Shown piece by piece: positions 1 through 8,395 of a stretch of DNA of 64,000 nucleotides. The stretch lies in NCBI GenBank assembly GCA_000242935.3, contig CP007053.1, positions 2,341,001 to 2,405,000 on the forward strand, read 5' to 3'. A model generated the notes under the pieces. That model searched no databases. It was not told where the DNA came from and saw nothing but the letters and a program-made list of their open reading frames with translations. How positions within the stretch are numbered: the first letter of the stretch is position 1; every line of letters starts with the position of its first letter. The translations under genes and the position numbers were made by a program. The DNA is from Opitutaceae bacterium TAV5 (GTDB lineage Bacteria > Verrucomicrobiota > Verrucomicrobiia > Opitutales > Opitutaceae).

Positions 1-2
1 AT

Positions 3-131
3 TCGCGCGAATTTTTCAGCGTGTGGTCATCGGGACGCGAGGGGCTCGAGGTGCGCAGCGCTACCGATGACGTCGCGCCCTACGAAATTTTTGCGCGTCT
101 GGAATTCGCGAAGGCACCCGCCGCGGAATGA
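3..131 (+). CDS. C-terminal fragment of an unidentified protein
   Basis: An open frame runs in from the left edge of the window and stops at TGA 129-131, giving the last 42 residues of a protein (ending EFAKAPAAE). The composition is ordinary for a coding region, and the frame ends just before an intergenic palindrome, as expected for a real gene end. No motif is recognisable in so short a tail, so no function is proposed. It could also be a chance open frame. Confidence 0.4.
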   Translation, partial: SREFFSVWSSGREGLEVRSATDDVAPYEIFARLEFAKAPAAE

Positions 132-132
132 G

Positions 133-251
133 GGAGCGGCGGCATTCCTGCCGCTGCCGTGACTCGGCCGGACTCCCGTGAGCACCCGCGGAATGTCTTC
201 CGGGACCGGAGCTCCGTCCGGCAAAAGCAGCGGCAGGAATGCCGCCGCTCC
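133..251. repeat. Long intergenic inverted repeat, family 1 (complete copy)
   Basis: Two perfectly complementary 25-base arms lie at 133-157 and 227-251, separated by 69 bases. Each arm can also fold alone, because GCGGCAGGAATGCCGC is a 6-bp hairpin with a GGAA tetraloop. The same arms recur at 3219-3349 with a different spacer, and as a single arm at 50545-50569. Only the arms are conserved, so the element looks like a dispersed palindrome and not part of a gene. Confidence 0.85.
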
Positions 252-339
252 GGGCACGTCTCTTTCCGCTTTGCGCCGGCAGGGTTCCGGATTCAGGCTC
301 GGCGTCTTTTGATTCCGGCCCTGTTCCGGTCCACACACC

Positions 340-1290
340 ATGAGCACCTACTGGCACCTGCTGCAACTGATCCTGCCCGTCTTCGCGGTGATCGCGATCG
401 GGGCGGGGCTGCGCCGGGCGGGATGGCTCGGCGCGGAGGCGGACAACAGCCTGCTCAAAATCGTGGTCGGCTACTTCTACCCGTGCCTGATCTTCGACAG
501 CGTCATGGGCAACGCCGCGCTGCGCGATCCGGCCAACCTCGTGCTCGCCCCGCTGACCGGATTCGTCGCCACGGCCGGGGGCATCGTCATCGCGTTTTAC
601 GCCGGCAAGGCCATGGGCCTGACCATCGGCGGCGGGCTGCGCACGTTCGCCTTCGCGGCGGGGATCTACAACTACGGCTACATCCCGGTGCCGCTGATGG
701 AATCGCTGTTCGGCAAGGAAAGCCTCGGGCTGCTGCTGGTGCACAACGCGGGCTGCGAGGCCGCGCTGTGGACGGTGGGCATCCTCATGCTGTCGGGGCT
801 CTCGCCGCGCGAAGGCTGGCGGAAACTGATCAACCCGCCGGTGTGCGCGCTGGTCGCGGCGTTGCTGATCAACACCCTCCACCTCTCGCATCTCGTGCCG
901 GGCGTGGTCCGGGAAACCATCCGCATGAGCGCCGCGTGCGCGATCCCGCTCGGCCTGGTCCTGATCGGGGCGACGCTGGTCGAGTTCCTGCAAAAGCCGC
1001 GCGAGCTGTTCGACGTGAAGACGGGGCTCGGCTCGATCCTGTTGCGACTGGGAGCGCTGCCGCTGCTGATGCTCGTCTGCGCGAGGTGGCTGCCGTGCTC
1101 GATCGATCTGAAACGCGTGCTCGTGGTGCAGGCGGCCATGCCGGCGGCGATCCTGCCGATCGTCATTGCCCGGCATTACGGCGGGCGCCCGCTGGTGGCC
1201 GTGCAGGTGGTGTTCGCCACGAGCGCGGTCGGCATTTTCCTGATCCCGCTGTGGATGGGCTTCGGGCTGAAGTGGGTGATCGGGGAATGA
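340..1290 (+). CDS. AEC-family permease (auxin efflux carrier-like)
   Basis: A 316-residue, very hydrophobic protein of the Mem_trans/AEC family. These inner-membrane carriers have about ten helices in two repeats and in bacteria often export or import organic acids such as malate or malonate. Visible signs are the N-terminal run LILPVFAVIAIGAGLRRAG, the small-residue-rich broken helices, and a final helix with GIFLIPLWMGFGLKWV. Length is normal for the family. The ATG at 340 directly precedes the first helix. It stands alone, convergent with the FabH fusion; the 126-base gap between them holds a strong hairpin. The substrate cannot be inferred. Confidence 0.88.
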   Translation: MSTYWHLLQLILPVFAVIAIGAGLRRAGWLGAEADNSLLKIVVGYFYPCLIFDSVMGNAALRDPANLVLAPLTGFVATAGGIVIAFYAGKAMGLTIGGGLRTFAFAAGIYNYGYIPVPLMESLFGKESLGLLLVHNAGCEAALWTVGILMLSGLSPREGWRKLINPPVCALVAALLINTLHLSHLVPGVVRETIRMSAACAIPLGLVLIGATLVEFLQKPRELFDVKTGLGSILLRLGALPLLMLVCARWLPCSIDLKRVLVVQAAMPAAILPIVIARHYGGRPLVAVQVVFATSAVGIFLIPLWMGFGLKWVIGE

Positions 1291-1318
1291 GGAACCTCGG
1301 GGCAAGCCCCGAAGTATT

Positions 1319-1346
1319 GGAGCGGCGGCGAGGACGCCGCCGCTCC
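1319..1346. terminator. Hairpin between convergent genes
   Basis: GGAGCGGCGGC (1319-1329) and GCCGCCGCTCC (1336-1346) form a perfect 11-bp GC stem with a 6-base loop. It lies between two convergent stop codons. There is no T tract on either side, so it is not a canonical intrinsic terminator, but it could stall or protect both transcripts. The stem resembles the family 1 palindromes nearby. A smaller hairpin (CGGGGC-AA-GCCCCG) sits just upstream at about 1298-1311. Confidence 0.45.
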
Positions 1347-1416
1347 GACAAGCCGGCGCAGATGCTCCGGCCCCTCCGGCCCCTCCGGCGATTCCGGTTT
1401 TCCGGGTCTCTGCCGG

Positions 1417-3027
1417 TCACCACACCATCAAGCCGCCCGCGTAGGTGAGGCCGGCGCCGACGGAGCAGAAGATGATCCGGTCGCCGGACTTGAAAATGCC
1501 TTCTTCCGCCGCCCAGCCGAGCGCCATCGACACGCTCGCGCCGGAGGTGTTGCCGTACTTGCCGATCGTCACGACAAAACGCTCGAAGGGGATGCCCACG
1601 CGTTTGCCGACGGCTTTCAGAATGCGCTCGTTGGCCTGGTGCGGCACGATCCATTCGATGTCGGCCGGCGTGAGCCGGTGGCGCGCCAGCGTCTGCTCGA
1701 TCTGGTCGGCAAAGGCGACCACCGCGTTCTTGAACACGGCGGCGCCATCCATCTGGAGGTAAAAATCGTTGCGGTCGCTGCCGGTGGCGTTGGGGACCGG
1801 CCGCGTGGCGCCGCCGCCGGGCCGCTGGATCGCCTCGAAGAGGTTGGCGTTGCCCGAAAGCGCCATGCGGTGCAGGCGATGGCCGCCGCCCGCCGCCGTG
1901 AGGATGGCCGCGCCGGCGCCGTCGCCAAAAAGGAAGGCGGTCTCGTGGTCGTTGGGATTGGTGATGCGCGAGAGCAGCTCGGCAGTGACGACGATGAGGT
2001 TTTTCGCGGTGCCGCTGCGAATGAAGGCGCGGCCGATCTCGAGCGCGTAGAGCCAGCCGGAGCAGGCGGCGTTGATGTCGAAGGCAAGCGCGCCGGGGAT
2101 GCCGAGCAGCCGGGCCAGGGCGCTGGCCATCGAGGGCACGGGCTGGTCGGGGATGATGGTGGCGAGCACGATGCCATCGATCTGTTGCACGTCCATGCCG
2201 GCCTGGTCGAGGGCGTGGCGGACGGCGCGGGCGGCGAGGCTGGTGGCCGTTTCGTTGGCGTCGGCATAACGACGCTCCTTGATGCCGGTGAGCTTGATCA
2301 TCTCGGCCTCGGTACGGCCGGGGAAGGATTTCAGGATTTCGCTGGTGGGGCGGACGTTTTTCGGCACGGCGTAGCCGACGCCGGCAATGCAAACGGTTTC
2401 GTCGGCCGCAGCGGCGGCCGGAACCGGAGCGGGCGCGACGGCGGGAACGGAACCCGCCGCCGGAGCAACCGGAGTCTGCCGGGCGAGCCAGGCGGCGACG
2501 TCGTCGCCGGAAACGCGCCCGCCGGGACCGGTGGCGGCGATGCCGGTGATCGTCGCAGGGTCAAAACCGGCCTCGCGGGCGAGCTTGACCGCGCGGGGCG
2601 TCCACAGGATCGCGGAGCCGGAAGCTGCCGGAGCCGCGGCAGAGGCAGCGGGCTTTGCCGCCGGAACGGGCGCAAGGGGAGGGGCGACGGGCTTCACCGC
2701 GGGAGCGGGAGCAGCGGCCGGTTTCGCCCTGGCAGCGGCGGATGATTCCCCGTTCACTTTCAGATGCGCCTGGGAGGCGTCCGCGGTCTCGATGCGCATG
2801 AACGGCGAGCCGGAAGGGACGATGTCGCCCGCGCGGCAAAAAATCTCGCGCACGGTGCCGTCGCAGGGGGCTTCCCATTCGAAGACCGACTTGTCGCTCT
2901 CCAGCTCTGCCGCCTTTTCCCCTTTCTTCACGGAGGAGCCGGCAGCGACCTTGATGTCGATCACAGTCAGCTCGCTGACGGTTGCGCCCATTGAGGGGAT
3001 TGGCACGTCGATAAGAAATGTTTCCAT
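1417..3027 (-). CDS. Lipoyl domain + E3-binding domain + FabH-type ketoacyl synthase fusion
   Basis: This 536-residue protein joins three modules. Residues 1-80 form a lipoyl/biotinyl domain with the modification motif ESDKS (Lys46). Residues about 141-183 form a peripheral-subunit (E3)-binding domain (TPRAVKLAREAG ... ATGPGGRVSGDDVAAWL). Residues about 210-536 form a full ketoacyl-ACP synthase III with catalytic Cys322 (INAACSGW), His463 (PHQANER) and Asn493 (GNTSG). Ala/Pro-rich linkers join the domains, as in 2-oxoacid dehydrogenase E2 chains. It is thus an E2-like scaffold in which a FabH domain stands where the acyltransferase would be. Inference: an acyl group made on the lipoyl arm could be passed to FabH to prime (branched) fatty acid or related synthesis. 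All catalytic residues are present and no frameshift is seen. Confidence 0.85.
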   Translation of the reverse strand: METFLIDVPIPSMGATVSELTVIDIKVAAGSSVKKGEKAAELESDKSVFEWEAPCDGTVREIFCRAGDIVPSGSPFMRIETADASQAHLKVNGESSAAARAKPAAAPAPAVKPVAPPLAPVPAAKPAASAAAPAASGSAILWTPRAVKLAREAGFDPATITGIAATGPGGRVSGDDVAAWLARQTPVAPAAGSVPAVAPAPVPAAAAADETVCIAGVGYAVPKNVRPTSEILKSFPGRTEAEMIKLTGIKERRYADANETATSLAARAVRHALDQAGMDVQQIDGIVLATIIPDQPVPSMASALARLLGIPGALAFDINAACSGWLYALEIGRAFIRSGTAKNLIVVTAELLSRITNPNDHETAFLFGDGAGAAILTAAGGGHRLHRMALSGNANLFEAIQRPGGGATRPVPNATGSDRNDFYLQMDGAAVFKNAVVAFADQIEQTLARHRLTPADIEWIVPHQANERILKAVGKRVGIPFERFVVTIGKYGNTSGASVSMALGWAAEEGIFKSGDRIIFCSVGAGLTYAGGLMVW

Positions 3028-3218
3028 CTGAAAAGACCGGTTTGCTGTTCTGTCCGCCCGAGGTCAAGGGCGCGTCAATGGCCCCGCTCATGCCAGCCAG
3101 GAGCATTTTTTGGAAGCAAGTGGCTGCCAGCAAGTCAATTGATCAAATCTCCGGCCGCAAAAACCGGGTGTAATTGCGATTGGAAGCGGTGGAAGGGACA
3201 GAAGGGACGAAAAGGGAA

Positions 3219-3349
3219 GGAGCGGCGGCATTCCTGCCGCTGCGACGAGGTGCGTCAGCGCCTCGCCCGGTGCCTCGCCGTACGTCCGGCTGACCGTCCT
3301 GACCGGCGACGCCAAGCGTCGTCTGCAGCGGCAGGAATGCCGCCGCTCC
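3219..3349. repeat. Long intergenic inverted repeat, family 1 (second complete copy)
   Basis: The same 25-base arms as at 133-251 occur at 3219-3243 and 3325-3349, perfectly complementary, around an 81-base spacer unrelated to that of the first copy. It fills most of the 383-base gap between the divergent-looking start of the FabH fusion and the end of the sugar isomerase gene. I see no gene in that gap. Confidence 0.85.
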
Positions 3350-3410
3350 TTCCTGATCAGCCACCGAAAATATCGGAAGACCATCTCCGGACGCGTGAAC
3401 CGGCAACCGG

Positions 3411-4256
3411 TCACCACCACTGGCGGCGGGCGGCGGTGTGGAGCGCCTTGTCCAGCTCGGGCAGGTGCGGGTGCCAGAGGCGTTCCCATTCGAGGCTGAC
3501 CACGCCGTCGAAACGGTCAGCGCGGAGCTGCTCGCGCAGCGCTTTCATGGGAAATTCGCCATCGCCCGGAAGCACGTACGAATACGGATGTTTGCCGTCT
3601 TCGGTGGGCTTGCTGATGCTGTCCTTCACGTGCAGGTGCACGGTGCGCGGACGCACGGTCTCCCAGGTGGCGAGCGGATTCTCCCCGCCCTTGCGCCAGG
3701 TGTGATGGGAATCCCAGAGCAGCCGCACCTCGGGAGCGGCCTTGAACAGGGCCTGGATCAGCGGGGTCGTCACAAAGGTGCCATGCGTCTCGACCATCAG
3801 ATCGACGGCGCGAAAGGACTGGCGGCGCTCGGCCTGCCACCAGGCCAGCGTCTCCACCGCCTCGGCGACCAGGTCCTCCGCGCTCGCCCCCTGCCGCTCG
3901 CCGTCAAAGACACGCAGCCAGAGCGCATCGATGCCGTCGGCCCAGTCGGCAAATTTGAGCAGTTCCTCGCGATCTTCCGGCTTGTTGCCCACCAGGGAAA
4001 AAGAGGTGTTGAGCGCGCAGACCCGCATGTTGCGCCGGTGCAGGTGGTCCGCGAGACGCGCCGGCGTCCCCCAGGTGTCGGCAAACAGCGTCGGCAGGTC
4101 GGTGGTGCCGGAAAGGGCGCGCAATTCGAGCGCGTGAAACCCGTGACGCGCACCCAGCGAAATCACGGCATCAAGATCGAGTTCGGCACAACCCAGCGTG
4201 GAAAACGAGTGGAGCATCATAGGGGGGACGGGGTTTAGGCCTGCCATGCTGTCCAT
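3411..4256 (-). CDS. Sugar phosphate isomerase/epimerase-like TIM barrel
   Basis: About 281 residues of the AP-endonuclease-2/xylose-isomerase-like superfamily. These TIM-barrel enzymes isomerise or epimerise sugars and inositols and are usually cytoplasmic. Visible barrel strands and metal-ligand style motifs include MVETHGTFVT, LLWDSHHTW, VHLHVKDS and a C-terminal GVVSLEWERLW, whose Glu is typical of a metal ligand. The frame stays open far upstream, but similarity begins at MMLHSFSTLGC. I place the start at ATG 4256; ATG 4220 is equally possible and neither has a clear ribosome site. It is divergent from potC. The exact substrate is unknown. Confidence 0.8.
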   Translation of the reverse strand: MDSMAGLNPVPPMMLHSFSTLGCAELDLDAVISLGARHGFHALELRALSGTTDLPTLFADTWGTPARLADHLHRRNMRVCALNTSFSLVGNKPEDREELLKFADWADGIDALWLRVFDGERQGASAEDLVAEAVETLAWWQAERRQSFRAVDLMVETHGTFVTTPLIQALFKAAPEVRLLWDSHHTWRKGGENPLATWETVRPRTVHLHVKDSISKPTEDGKHPYSYVLPGDGEFPMKALREQLRADRFDGVVSLEWERLWHPHLPELDKALHTAARRQWW

Positions 4257-4473
4257 GATCGCCCGCCCGGGCAAGTCCCGGATTAGCGAGACGTAATAAT
4301 TTTTATGATAAGGCCATTTATTTTCAATAACGGCCCGGCGAGACGCCAGGCTTCTGCCAGGGCGTTCCCGAGGGGCCGTCGTTCCTTTCAGTCTTGCGCG
4401 GGAGGAGCCTCGCGTTTTCTGGTGACATCTGTCGCACCTTCGCGCGGCCCGCCCGCGCCTCCCTTCTCCTCCG

Positions 4474-5319
4474 ATGTCCGCACTCCCGGGCGCCACAACC
4501 GCCGCCACTCCTGCCAAACGTCCGCGCCTCCCGTCCGGCCTCAAGCTGCTGGAATGGGGGCTCGGCGCGTGGACGGCCATCGTCTTCGTCTTCCTCTACG
4601 CGCCCATCGTCGTGCTGGTGGCTTATTCCTTCAACACCTCGCGGCTCAACATCCTGTGGGAAGGTTTCACGTTCCGCTGGTATGGCGAACTCGTGCGCAA
4701 CCGCCCCATCATGAGCGCGCTGACCAACAGCCTCATCGTGGCCGCGATCACCACGGTGGCGGCGGTCGTCATCGGCACGTCCGGCGCGTGGCTGCTGCAC
4801 CGTTACCGGTTCCGTTTCTCGCGCTCCATCCAGACGCTCATCTGCGTGCCGATGATCATGCCCGAGATCGTCATGGGCATCAGCCTGCTCATCTTTTTCA
4901 CCACGCTCAGCCTGCCGCTCGGGTACCTCACGGTGAGCATCGCGCACGTGACGTTCTGTTTCCCGTTCGTGCTCGTGGCCGTGCAGGCGCGGCTGCAGGG
5001 GCTCGATCCGGCGCTGGAGGAGGCCGCGCTCGACCTCGGCGCCACCCCGCTGCGCGCCTTCCGGCTCGTCATCGTGCCGTGCCTGCGGCCGGCCATCCTC
5101 TCGGGCGGACTGATGGCCTTCACGCTCTCGATGGACGAGCTGATCGTGAGTTTTTTCACCGTCGGCCCGGATTCACGCACCCTGCCGCTGCTGGTTTTCG
5201 GCATGGCCAAGGTGGGCCTCAACCCGATGCTCAACGCCCTCTCCGCGATCTTCGTCGTCACCACGGCGGCGTTTGTACTTTTTTCCGAATACCTTCGCCG
5301 CCTGGCCAGCCACCGCTGA
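4474..5319 (+). CDS. potC: ABC transporter permease, PotC-like (polyamine type)
   Basis: A 281-residue inner-membrane permease of the spermidine/putrescine ABC importer class. About six helices are visible, beginning IVFVFLYAPIVVLVAYSFN, which is typical of PotC. The EAA loop that contacts the ATPase is intact (EEAALDLGATPLRAFRLVIVP region). An extra 25-residue Ala/Pro-rich N-terminus precedes the first helix. The gene lies 68 bases before the PotD-like gene in the same direction. Unusually, neither the ATPase (PotA) nor the second permease (PotB) is adjacent: upstream is a gene on the other strand and downstream of potD another one. Confidence 0.85.
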   Translation: MSALPGATTAATPAKRPRLPSGLKLLEWGLGAWTAIVFVFLYAPIVVLVAYSFNTSRLNILWEGFTFRWYGELVRNRPIMSALTNSLIVAAITTVAAVVIGTSGAWLLHRYRFRFSRSIQTLICVPMIMPEIVMGISLLIFFTTLSLPLGYLTVSIAHVTFCFPFVLVAVQARLQGLDPALEEAALDLGATPLRAFRLVIVPCLRPAILSGGLMAFTLSMDELIVSFFTVGPDSRTLPLLVFGMAKVGLNPMLNALSAIFVVTTAAFVLFSEYLRRLASHR

Positions 5320-5387
5320 AACCGGCCCGGGTCCTGCTGCCCCCTCCTCCTGTCCGCACCTCCATCCCGTCCGCTCAACCAACCGCC

Positions 5388-6437
5388 ATGAAAACAACCA
5401 GATCCCTGTTCCTCCTCGCCGCGACGGCCGCCGCCGCCGCGTTGTTCGCCTTCGCCGGCTGCAAGCCGAAAAACTCCGCCGGAGAACTCAATCTCTTCGG
5501 CTGGTCCGAATACGTGCCGGAATCCGTCATCGACGGCTTCACGAAAGAGACCGGCATCAAGGTCAACTACGAGACCTACGCCAGCGGCGAGGAGATGCTC
5601 GCCAAGGTACTCGCCGGCGGCGTGGCCTACGACCTCATCCAGCCGCCCGACTACATCGCCGAGGCGATGATCAAAAACCAGCTCCTGCTCCCGCTCGACA
5701 AGGCAAAGCTGCCGCTCCTCGCCAACATCCTGCCCGAATACCGCGGCATGCCGCACGACCCGTCCGAGGAGTACACCGTGCCCTGGATGGTCGGCACCGT
5801 GGGCATTGTCGTGAACACGGAAAAAGTCACCCGCCCGGTCAAGGGCCTGAAGGACCTCTTCGCGCCGGAAAACAAGGGCCGCATCGTGGTCCTCGACGAC
5901 TCGCGCGAACTCGTCGTGGCCGCGCTTTATTCCCTTGGACACTCCATCAACGACATCACTCCTGAAACGATCGCCGCCGCGCGCCCGGTCCTCCAGCAAT
6001 GGCTGCCGCTCGTCAAACTGTACGATTCCGACAGCCCCAAGACCGCGCTGCTCAACGGCGACGTCGACCTCGGCTACGTGTGGGGCGGCGAGGCCGCGAT
6101 CCTCTGGAACGAAAACAAGAAGTTCGTCTACGTCCTCCCCGAGGAGGGCGCGCACATGTTCGTGGACCTCATCTGCATCCCGCGCACGGCGAAGAATCCG
6201 GAAGCGGCGCACGCCTTCATCAACTACATCCTGCGTCCCGAAGTCTCGAAACAGATTTCGGAAGCCTTCCCCTATACCAATCCCAATGGCGAGGCCCGCA
6301 AGCTGCTCACCCCGGAGGAACTCGCCAACCCGGCCAGCTATCCGCCCTCGGACATGAAGCTCGACACCTTCCGCGACATCGGCGGCACCGGCACGCTGAT
6401 CGACGAACTCGTCACCGACCTGAAAGCCGGCAGTTGA
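5388..6437 (+). CDS. potD: Polyamine-type periplasmic binding lipoprotein, PotD-like
   Basis: A 349-residue solute-binding protein of the PotD/spermidine class. The N-terminus is a lipoprotein signal with lipobox AFAGC (Cys at about 25), so it is probably anchored in the periplasm. The mature part starts LNLFGWSEYVPESV, a PotD-like opening, and continues with YDLIQPPDYIAEAMI and GDVDLGYVWGGEAAI, regions that normally line the ligand cleft. Length is typical. The start is ATG 5388, fixed by the signal peptide; the frame is open further upstream but not conserved. It presumably hands substrate to the PotC-like permease. Confidence 0.88.
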   Translation: MKTTRSLFLLAATAAAAALFAFAGCKPKNSAGELNLFGWSEYVPESVIDGFTKETGIKVNYETYASGEEMLAKVLAGGVAYDLIQPPDYIAEAMIKNQLLLPLDKAKLPLLANILPEYRGMPHDPSEEYTVPWMVGTVGIVVNTEKVTRPVKGLKDLFAPENKGRIVVLDDSRELVVAALYSLGHSINDITPETIAAARPVLQQWLPLVKLYDSDSPKTALLNGDVDLGYVWGGEAAILWNENKKFVYVLPEEGAHMFVDLICIPRTAKNPEAAHAFINYILRPEVSKQISEAFPYTNPNGEARKLLTPEELANPASYPPSDMKLDTFRDIGGTGTLIDELVTDLKAGS

Positions 6438-6479
6438 GCGCGGGGACGCCCGCGCCACGCTAGCCACGTCCACCGCGCT

Positions 6480-6626
6480 TTACTTGCGTGGCGGACGCCG
6501 GTCCTTGTCGCCGCGCAACACACGCACGAGGCACCAGACAAAGAGCGCCGTCACGAAACTCACGGACAGGATCAGGTTGATCCAGCCTCCCGGCGTAAGA
6601 GAAGTCGTCGTTATGGTGGCCATCAT
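6480..6626 (-). CDS. Small membrane subunit of NSS transporter (MetS-like)
   Basis: A 48-residue protein with one transmembrane helix (WINLILSVSFVTALFVWCLV) and a basic tail KDRRPPRK. It begins 22 bases after the stop of the NSS symporter and is on the same strand. Short single-helix proteins in this position are known as small subunits of bacterial NSS transporters, for example MetS beside MetP of Corynebacterium. The identification rests on position, size and topology, not on motif. The start is one of two tandem ATG codons (6626 or 6623). Confidence 0.72.
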   Translation of the reverse strand: MMATITTTSLTPGGWINLILSVSFVTALFVWCLVRVLRGDKDRRPPRK

Positions 6627-6648
6627 CTGAAAAGCTCCGCGAGGGTTG

Positions 6649-8253
6649 TCATTTCCGGTAGGTTTGCGCGGTCGGCTTGTAACGCCAGCGCCGCCCCGCG
6701 AGCGCCACGAGGCCGACTGCCAGCAACCCCGTCGCCAGGATGAAACCCGCCGTGGTCCGCGCCACCGGATCGGCTGCCTCGCCCACCAGATCGCGCACAT
6801 AGCCGGTCGGCGCAAATTGCGGCGACGCAAAGCTGAAGTTCCACCCCACGATGGAACTGAGGACAAAGATTCCGAATATCCCGGCGAGATAGAGCGGCGT
6901 CACGTAACACAGCACCCGGCGGAAAAAACGGGGCACGCGCAGCAACGCCCCCCGGTGCATCTCGCGCCAGCTCTTGTCGATGCCGATCACCCAGGCGAAA
7001 AGGATCACAATCAGCAGACCCTGAAGATAGACGCCCACGGTGCCCACCCAGAAATCGATCGTGTCGAGCGCCTTCAGGTCCCTGGAGAAAAACCAGACGA
7101 AACCGGTGCCGATCGTCAGCAACGCCGCCAGCCAGGTGATCGACACCACCCGCCGCATCCGGAACGCCTCTTCGAGAAAGGCGATGGTCGGTTGCAGGAT
7201 GGACAGCGAACTCGTGATCGCCGCCAGGAACAGGAGCACGAAAAACAGGGCGGCGAACACCGGGCCACCCGTCATGTGCGAGAACACTTCCGGAAGCACG
7301 ATAAAGCCGAGCGCGAACGTCCCCTGGCCGGCCACGCCCGCGGCGCCGAGAAACATGAACGCCGCCGGCACCGTCGTGAGCCCGCCCAGCACCACCTCGC
7401 AAAACTCGTTCGCCCCCACCGCCGTCAGGCTGCTCAGCGTGATGTCGTCGGTTTTGCGCAGATAGCTCGCGTAGGTGATGATCACGCCCAGCCCGATCGA
7501 GAGTGAGAAGAAAATCTGCGAACCCGCCGCCAGCCAGAGCTGCGGATTTTTCAGGCTCTGGAGAATGTCTCCGGGGTTCCACATGAAACCCAGGGCGGAG
7601 AGCACGTTCAGTTCGGGTCTCGCCGCGTCGGGCGTGCCCAGCGTGAGCACCCGCACCATGATGACGACGGCGATGACGAGCAGCACCGGCATGCCCCAGC
7701 GGCAGGCCAGTTCGATGCCCCGCGACAGGCCGCGGTAGAGAAAGAACAGGTTGACGACGATCACCAGCACCACGAACAACCCCACGTCCGTCAGCCCGAA
7801 CCGGATCGCCACCCCGTTCGAGCCCGAACCCGTGTAGACGGCAAAAAACTCCCGGTAATCCATGCCCGGCTCGCCCAGGTTTCCGGCCAGCGCGTTGAGG
7901 GCGTAGCCCAGGCACCACGCCTCGATGTAAACGTAATACATGCAGACCATGAGCGGCACCATGAAACCGAGCGCCCCGAGGTATTTGGCCCACGGTCGCC
8001 GCAACAGGGCATGGAAAATGCCGGGAGACGAATGATAGCCGAAATGCCCTCCATGCCGGCCCACGGTCCACTCGGCCCAGCTCACCGGTATGCCGATGAC
8101 CAGAAGCGAAACGAAATAGGCGATCATGAACGCGCCGCCGCCGTACTGGGCGGCCAGGCCCGGGAACCGGAGAAAATTCCCCAGCCCCACGGCGCTGCTC
8201 GCCACGGCGAGGATGACGCCGAAGCGCGAACTCCAGGCTTCTTTTCCGGACAT
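6649..8253 (-). CDS. Sodium-dependent amino acid transporter, NSS family
   Basis: A 534-residue neurotransmitter:sodium-symporter-like protein, LeuT fold, expected to use the sodium gradient to import amino acids. The hallmark of helix 1 is present (SSAVGLGNFLRFPGLAAQYGG), with Phe where many members have Trp (GNxWRFP). Further helices follow in the usual order, with AFMFLGAAGVAGQGTFALGF and a C-terminal helix near residue 500. The frame extends upstream, but MSGKEAWSSRFGVILA (ATG 8253) is the family-typical start. It forms a two-gene operon with the downstream 48-residue small subunit. Confidence 0.9.
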   Translation of the reverse strand: MSGKEAWSSRFGVILAVASSAVGLGNFLRFPGLAAQYGGGAFMIAYFVSLLVIGIPVSWAEWTVGRHGGHFGYHSSPGIFHALLRRPWAKYLGALGFMVPLMVCMYYVYIEAWCLGYALNALAGNLGEPGMDYREFFAVYTGSGSNGVAIRFGLTDVGLFVVLVIVVNLFFLYRGLSRGIELACRWGMPVLLVIAVVIMVRVLTLGTPDAARPELNVLSALGFMWNPGDILQSLKNPQLWLAAGSQIFFSLSIGLGVIITYASYLRKTDDITLSSLTAVGANEFCEVVLGGLTTVPAAFMFLGAAGVAGQGTFALGFIVLPEVFSHMTGGPVFAALFFVLLFLAAITSSLSILQPTIAFLEEAFRMRRVVSITWLAALLTIGTGFVWFFSRDLKALDTIDFWVGTVGVYLQGLLIVILFAWVIGIDKSWREMHRGALLRVPRFFRRVLCYVTPLYLAGIFGIFVLSSIVGWNFSFASPQFAPTGYVRDLVGEAADPVARTTAGFILATGLLAVGLVALAGRRWRYKPTAQTYRK

Positions 8254-8395
8254 CCTGCCGATGCAACCCGCCGATACTTGCAGGGCAACCGCGAAAACGG
8301 AGCTTTCGACCGGGTGCGGAGCGTCCGCCCGCGCCGCAAGCGTTTCAACCGTCGCATGTCGTGCGGTTCGGGCCAACCCGGCGGGCTGCGTCGTG

